Below, in pieces: positions 4,003 to 6,371 of a stretch of DNA of 6,371 bases. How positions within the stretch are numbered: the stretch's first letter is position 1; every line of letters begins with the position of its first letter. Under the pieces are notes generated by a model that saw nothing but the letters and a program-made list of their open reading frames with translations, was not told the DNA's origin and did no database searches. The DNA lies in assembly GCA_026997215.1 (NCBI GenBank), contig JALWJP010000050.1, positions 1-6,371 of the forward strand, in the 5' to 3' direction. Both the position numbers and the translations under genes were made by a program. This DNA comes from Nanobdellati archaeon. Its GTDB lineage: Archaea > EX4484-52 > JAADEF01.

Positions 4003-5187
4003 ATGGTGGGTAGACCCGTAAGAAGGATAACTTTAGTTTTTGTATTATTGAACTTTTTATTGATGTCTTTTTTTAGTCTTCCTTCTTATGCCTTGCAGGA
4101 GAACATATCTGATGAAAGCGAAATTCTGAGTATTAAACAAAAAAACCCTTCGGGTTATGGGAAAGGATTATCTTTGTCAAACTCATCTCAACAATTAAAG
4201 GTTAGGGAGCGTCTTGAAAGGTTTAGAGAAATTACAAATAGCAAAGATTTTAGGATTATGGTAAGAAATAAATTATCAAGAGAGGAGTTAAAGAGGTTAT
4301 GGTATGAAAGTGAAGGTAACGTTGTAGAATTCAGAAAAAAAATTGAAGAAAAAATAGAAACAGTAAGGGAATTGGAAAAGAACAAATGGAAAAAAAGACA
4401 ACCCTTTATCAATATAAGCGAAAAATATAAAAGAGAGATAAGAGTTTATATGCAATATAAAAACGATTGGTTACGTAAAAGAAATGAAATAAAAAATTAT
4501 TTGAAGCAACATAAGCAGGAATATGTTCAATGTGTTGAGCACAATTTTACAACGGATTATTGCAAAGAGCTTAAGTTAAACTACACAGAGCATGCAAAAA
4601 ACTATCTTTTAGGAGCAATTGATAGATCTATTAAAGTGCTAGAGATAACAAAATTGAGATTAGAATCTTCTCCTTATTTGGATGAAGAGGAAGTGGAAGA
4701 ATATGTAGGGAGAATAAATCAAACAATAAAAGATCTTGAATCTTTTAAAGAAGAGGAAGAGAAGAAACTAGATAATTGTACGGATATTGCCTGTTTTAGA
4801 GAAGTAGCAAAAGAAATAAGAAATAAATTAAAAGAAGTAAAAGAGGTATTTAGATACTACGTTCAAAAAGAAAGAATAGAGAGGATAGGAGTGGTATTGA
4901 TAAGGGCTGATGTAATAAGTTCTCGTTTAGAAGTGATGGAAGAAATTGCGGAAGAAAAAGGAATAAATATTAGTGCTGAAGTAAATAAAATAGAATCTTT
5001 AATCTCTGAGGCTAAAGAATTAAGAGAACGAGCTCTTATGATCTTAGAGGAAGGTAAAAAAGACGAGGAAAGTTTACAGGAGGTAGGGGTCTATATTTCA
5101 GAGGCAAATAAAAAGCTAAACGAAGCAATAAGGGTTCTTCAAGAGGTTTGGAATAAATTAGCAAGAGCAAGAATAAAAAAATTCTAA
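4003..5187 (+). CDS. Secreted helical/coiled-coil protein of unknown function
   Basis: I do not recognise a named family. The 394-aa product opens with a Sec signal peptide: basic RPVRR, hydrophobic ITLVFVLLNFLLMSFF, and probable cleavage after SYA30. A short Ser/Asn-rich linker (about 35-65) follows, then a long charged Glu/Lys/Arg helical region (about 66-392) with heptad-like spacing and few Gly or Pro, as in coiled coils or helical bundles. Four cysteines occur as two close pairs, C177/C187 and C259/C264, suiting extracytoplasmic disulfides. Eight N-X-S/T sequons (N35, N60, N137, N181, N193, N239, N258, N322) would allow N-glycosylation outside the cell. There is no C-terminal membrane segment or sorting signal (it ends ARIKKF), so it is probably released or held by a partner. 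It has a strong promoter and ribosome binding site and precedes a regulator and a secreted Ig-like protein on the same strand. Confidence 0.8.
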   Translation: MVGRPVRRITLVFVLLNFLLMSFFSLPSYALQENISDESEILSIKQKNPSGYGKGLSLSNSSQQLKVRERLERFREITNSKDFRIMVRNKLSREELKRLWYESEGNVVEFRKKIEEKIETVRELEKNKWKKRQPFINISEKYKREIRVYMQYKNDWLRKRNEIKNYLKQHKQEYVQCVEHNFTTDYCKELKLNYTEHAKNYLLGAIDRSIKVLEITKLRLESSPYLDEEEVEEYVGRINQTIKDLESFKEEEEKKLDNCTDIACFREVAKEIRNKLKEVKEVFRYYVQKERIERIGVVLIRADVISSRLEVMEEIAEEKGINISAEVNKIESLISEAKELRERALMILEEGKKDEESLQEVGVYISEANKKLNEAIRVLQEVWNKLARARIKKF

Positions 5188-5224
5188 CATGAGTTATTTT
5201 TTTATTTTTTATTTTAACAATATC

Positions 5225-5234
5225 TTTTTAAAAT
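5225..5234 (+). promoter_or_regulatory. TATA box of the GbsR-like regulator, leaderless type
   Basis: TTTTTAAAAT is centred about 25-26 nt before the ATG at 5255, which would put the transcription start on that codon. It lies inside the longer frame that opens at 5189 and is the main argument for the shorter protein. An 8-bp palindrome TTCATGAA (5235-5242) lies directly downstream and could be an autoregulatory site, though one this short may be chance. Confidence 0.5.
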
Positions 5235-5254
5235 TTCATGAACCATTGAAACTT

Positions 5255-5719
5255 ATGGAATCTCAACTTAAATCTGTTGCAGAAATAGCAAAAAAATATG
5301 GGTTTAAAGAAAGCGAATCAATGATTTTTTTAACTTTACTTCTATCTTCTGAACCTCTAACTCAAAAAGATATTAGAAGAAAACTTAATTATAGTATAGG
5401 CTTAATAAGCACATCCTTAACTTCTTTAGAAAAAAAAGGAATAATACGTGTGATTAAAGAAGGAAAAGTTAAAAAATATGATGCGATTGCTTCTTTTAAT
5501 CTTCTTTTTTCAAACCTTATAGAGCAAATTTTAAAAACAGATGTGGCTTATGTTTTAAATATTATAAAGGATTTCCCAAATGAAAAGATAAAACGCCTCA
5601 TTAAGAAATATAATGATGTAAGTAAAAAGAGCGCATTAATTAAAGAAATAGTTACTTTAGACGAGCCTCTACTTAAAAGATTAGAAGAATGTTTAAAAGG
5701 TGAGAAAAATGAGAGATAA
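5255..5719 (+). CDS. GbsR/MarR-like winged-helix transcriptional regulator
   Basis: A 154-aa cytoplasmic DNA-binding protein. Residues about 12-80 form the winged helix: GFKESESMIFLTLLL (helix 1), SEPLTQKDIRRKLN (helix 2), YSIGLISTSLTSLEKKGII (recognition helix) and RVIKEGKVKKYDA (wing). This resembles the GbsR branch of the MarR superfamily (COG1510-like: grow-type helix, 'EPLT..DI', 'G.ISTSL..LE.KG.I'). The rest (about 81-154) is helical and probably dimerises or senses a ligand; no ligand is evident. The frame also opens at 5189, which would add 22 residues beginning MSYFFIFYF. I prefer 5255 because that extension is atypically Phe-rich, is translated from a T-rich promoter-like tract, lacks a Shine-Dalgarno site, and contains a TATA box 26 nt before 5255. 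The gene overlaps the next by 11 bp, so it probably regulates this surface module. Confidence 0.8.
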   Translation: MESQLKSVAEIAKKYGFKESESMIFLTLLLSSEPLTQKDIRRKLNYSIGLISTSLTSLEKKGIIRVIKEGKVKKYDAIASFNLLFSNLIEQILKTDVAYVLNIIKDFPNEKIKRLIKKYNDVSKKSALIKEIVTLDEPLLKRLEECLKGEKNER

Positions 5720-6371
5720 GGTTAAAGTGTTTAAAGTTTTTATTGTGTTGGGGTTATTGCTGCTTCCTAACGTTTATGCAGAAACCTATGTTGAAGATGC
5801 AAAGGATATAGATGTTATATTAGAAGATGTTTTGCCTAAAGAAATTTATGCCGGAGATGAAATTACTCTTATATTAAGAGTAGTGAACAAAGGAAATAAA
5901 GAGGGGAAAATAAATAATTTGGACTTATTACTGCCGAGATACTTTACCTATATCAGTTCGTTTCCTTCTTTAAACGAGTCTTTTCAATTATGCGGAGGTT
6001 GTTCGAAACTTTATTTTGTATATTTAAAGGCTCATGAACATACTCCTACTGCAACGTATCCTTTGACTTTTATTGTTAATGAACCTAATTTGGAGTTAAA
6101 GAAAAAATATGAATTAAAGGTTATAGCAGAACCTTATCTTGTTGTTGAAAGTGATAATGTAATGATAGCACCTTCACAACGTAAGCACGTAACAATCAAC
6201 TTAACCAATATTGGAGAAGGAAGCGCTCACGATATTTTTATTAAACTTAATACTAATAATTTTGCTTTTGCAGGCACTAATGTAATCTATATTAAAAAAT
6301 TAGATTATAAAAAATCTTTAAGCGTGCCTATTAACTTATTTGCAAATGAAAAGTTAGAACCAGGTATTTAT
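5709..6371 (+). CDS. Secreted Ig-like (CARDB/NEW3, COG1361-like) surface protein, N-terminal part
   Basis: The frame stays open to the right edge (221 codons), so the C-terminus is missing. The ATG at 5709 has AAAGGTGA (5696-5703) five bases upstream, inside the end of the regulator gene, giving an 11-bp overlap and likely coupling. The signal peptide is KVKVFKVFIVLGLLLLPNVYA, with cleavage after A24. Residues about 34-140 read as a beta-sandwich of the archaeal S-layer/CARDB type (LPKEIYAGDEITLILRVVNKG, 42-62). A second repeat starts near 145 (IAPSQRKHVTINLTNIGEG, 153-171). A CGGC motif (95-98) may form a disulfide or bind metal; sequons occur at N89 and N164. In archaea such proteins are cell-surface or envelope components, sometimes encoded beside MacB-like ABC exporter genes; whether that holds here lies outside the window. 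Confidence 0.82.
   Translation, partial: MRDKVKVFKVFIVLGLLLLPNVYAETYVEDAKDIDVILEDVLPKEIYAGDEITLILRVVNKGNKEGKINNLDLLLPRYFTYISSFPSLNESFQLCGGCSKLYFVYLKAHEHTPTATYPLTFIVNEPNLELKKKYELKVIAEPYLVVESDNVMIAPSQRKHVTINLTNIGEGSAHDIFIKLNTNNFAFAGTNVIYIKKLDYKKSLSVPINLFANEKLEPGIY

Noticed and set aside
4145..4157. Hairpin AACCC-TTC-GGGTT
   Set aside because: It is a 5-bp stem inside coding sequence (KNPSGY) near the start of the secreted-protein gene, with no T-run. Too small to call a regulatory element.
4188..4412. Minus-strand 74-aa frame inside the helical secreted-protein gene
   Set aside because: It is antisense to E/K/R-rich coding sequence, which yields Phe/Leu/Ser-rich shadows; no promoter or ribosome binding site precedes it.
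1..6371. CRISPR array, insertion sequence or integration site
   Set aside because: I saw no regularly spaced repeats, transposase-like coding sequence, terminal inverted repeats or duplicated tRNA 3' end near 3900-3919 elsewhere in the window.

Overview
The window looks like chromosomal DNA of an AT-rich archaeon. The evidence is a DhnA-type class I fructose-bisphosphate aldolase, a complete deoxyhypusine synthase, a tRNA-Met interrupted by a 53-nt intron with a clean bulge-helix-bulge, no encoded CCA on that tRNA, TTTAAATA-like TATA boxes about 26 nt before starts, GGTGAT-type Shine-Dalgarno sites and a KG|Q prepilin-like signal at the left edge. Short intergenic gaps and E/K-rich secreted proteins would suit a DPANN-type lineage, but this is inference and the window cannot settle it.

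Left part (1-2274). A minus-strand gene starts at 112 and runs off the left edge; its first 37 residues resemble an archaeal type IV pilin precursor. An AT-rich TATA element around 131-147 lies midway between it and a plus-strand operon. That operon encodes fructose-bisphosphate aldolase (179-934) and a phosphomannomutase/phosphoglucomutase (931-2274), joined by an ATGA overlap. Together they link triose phosphates to hexose phosphates and hexose-1-phosphates, feeding gluconeogenesis and sugar-nucleotide or glycan synthesis.

Middle part (2271-3919). Deoxyhypusine synthase lies on the minus strand, tail to tail with the mutase, and the two stop codons share the bases TTAA. Its mRNA appears leaderless. 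Positions 3249-3793 hold no intact gene: they contain a second promoter pointing right, a 15-bp palindrome beside it, the apparent remains of a small decayed gene (to 3612), an AT-rich stretch, and the tRNA promoter. The elongator-type tRNA-Met(CAT) follows. Its intron carries a second element perfectly complementary to the anticodon loop.

Right part (3920-6371). Just after the tRNA is a perfect 20-bp palindrome made of two tandem self-complementary decamers, then a strong promoter and ribosome binding site. Three same-strand genes follow: a secreted helical protein with eight N-glycosylation sequons and four cysteines, a small GbsR/MarR-like winged-helix regulator with its own leaderless-type promoter, and the start of a secreted Ig-like (CARDB/NEW3, COG1361-like) protein that runs off the right edge. 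These look like a cell-surface module with a local regulator. Its function is not known to me and should not be inferred beyond envelope-related.
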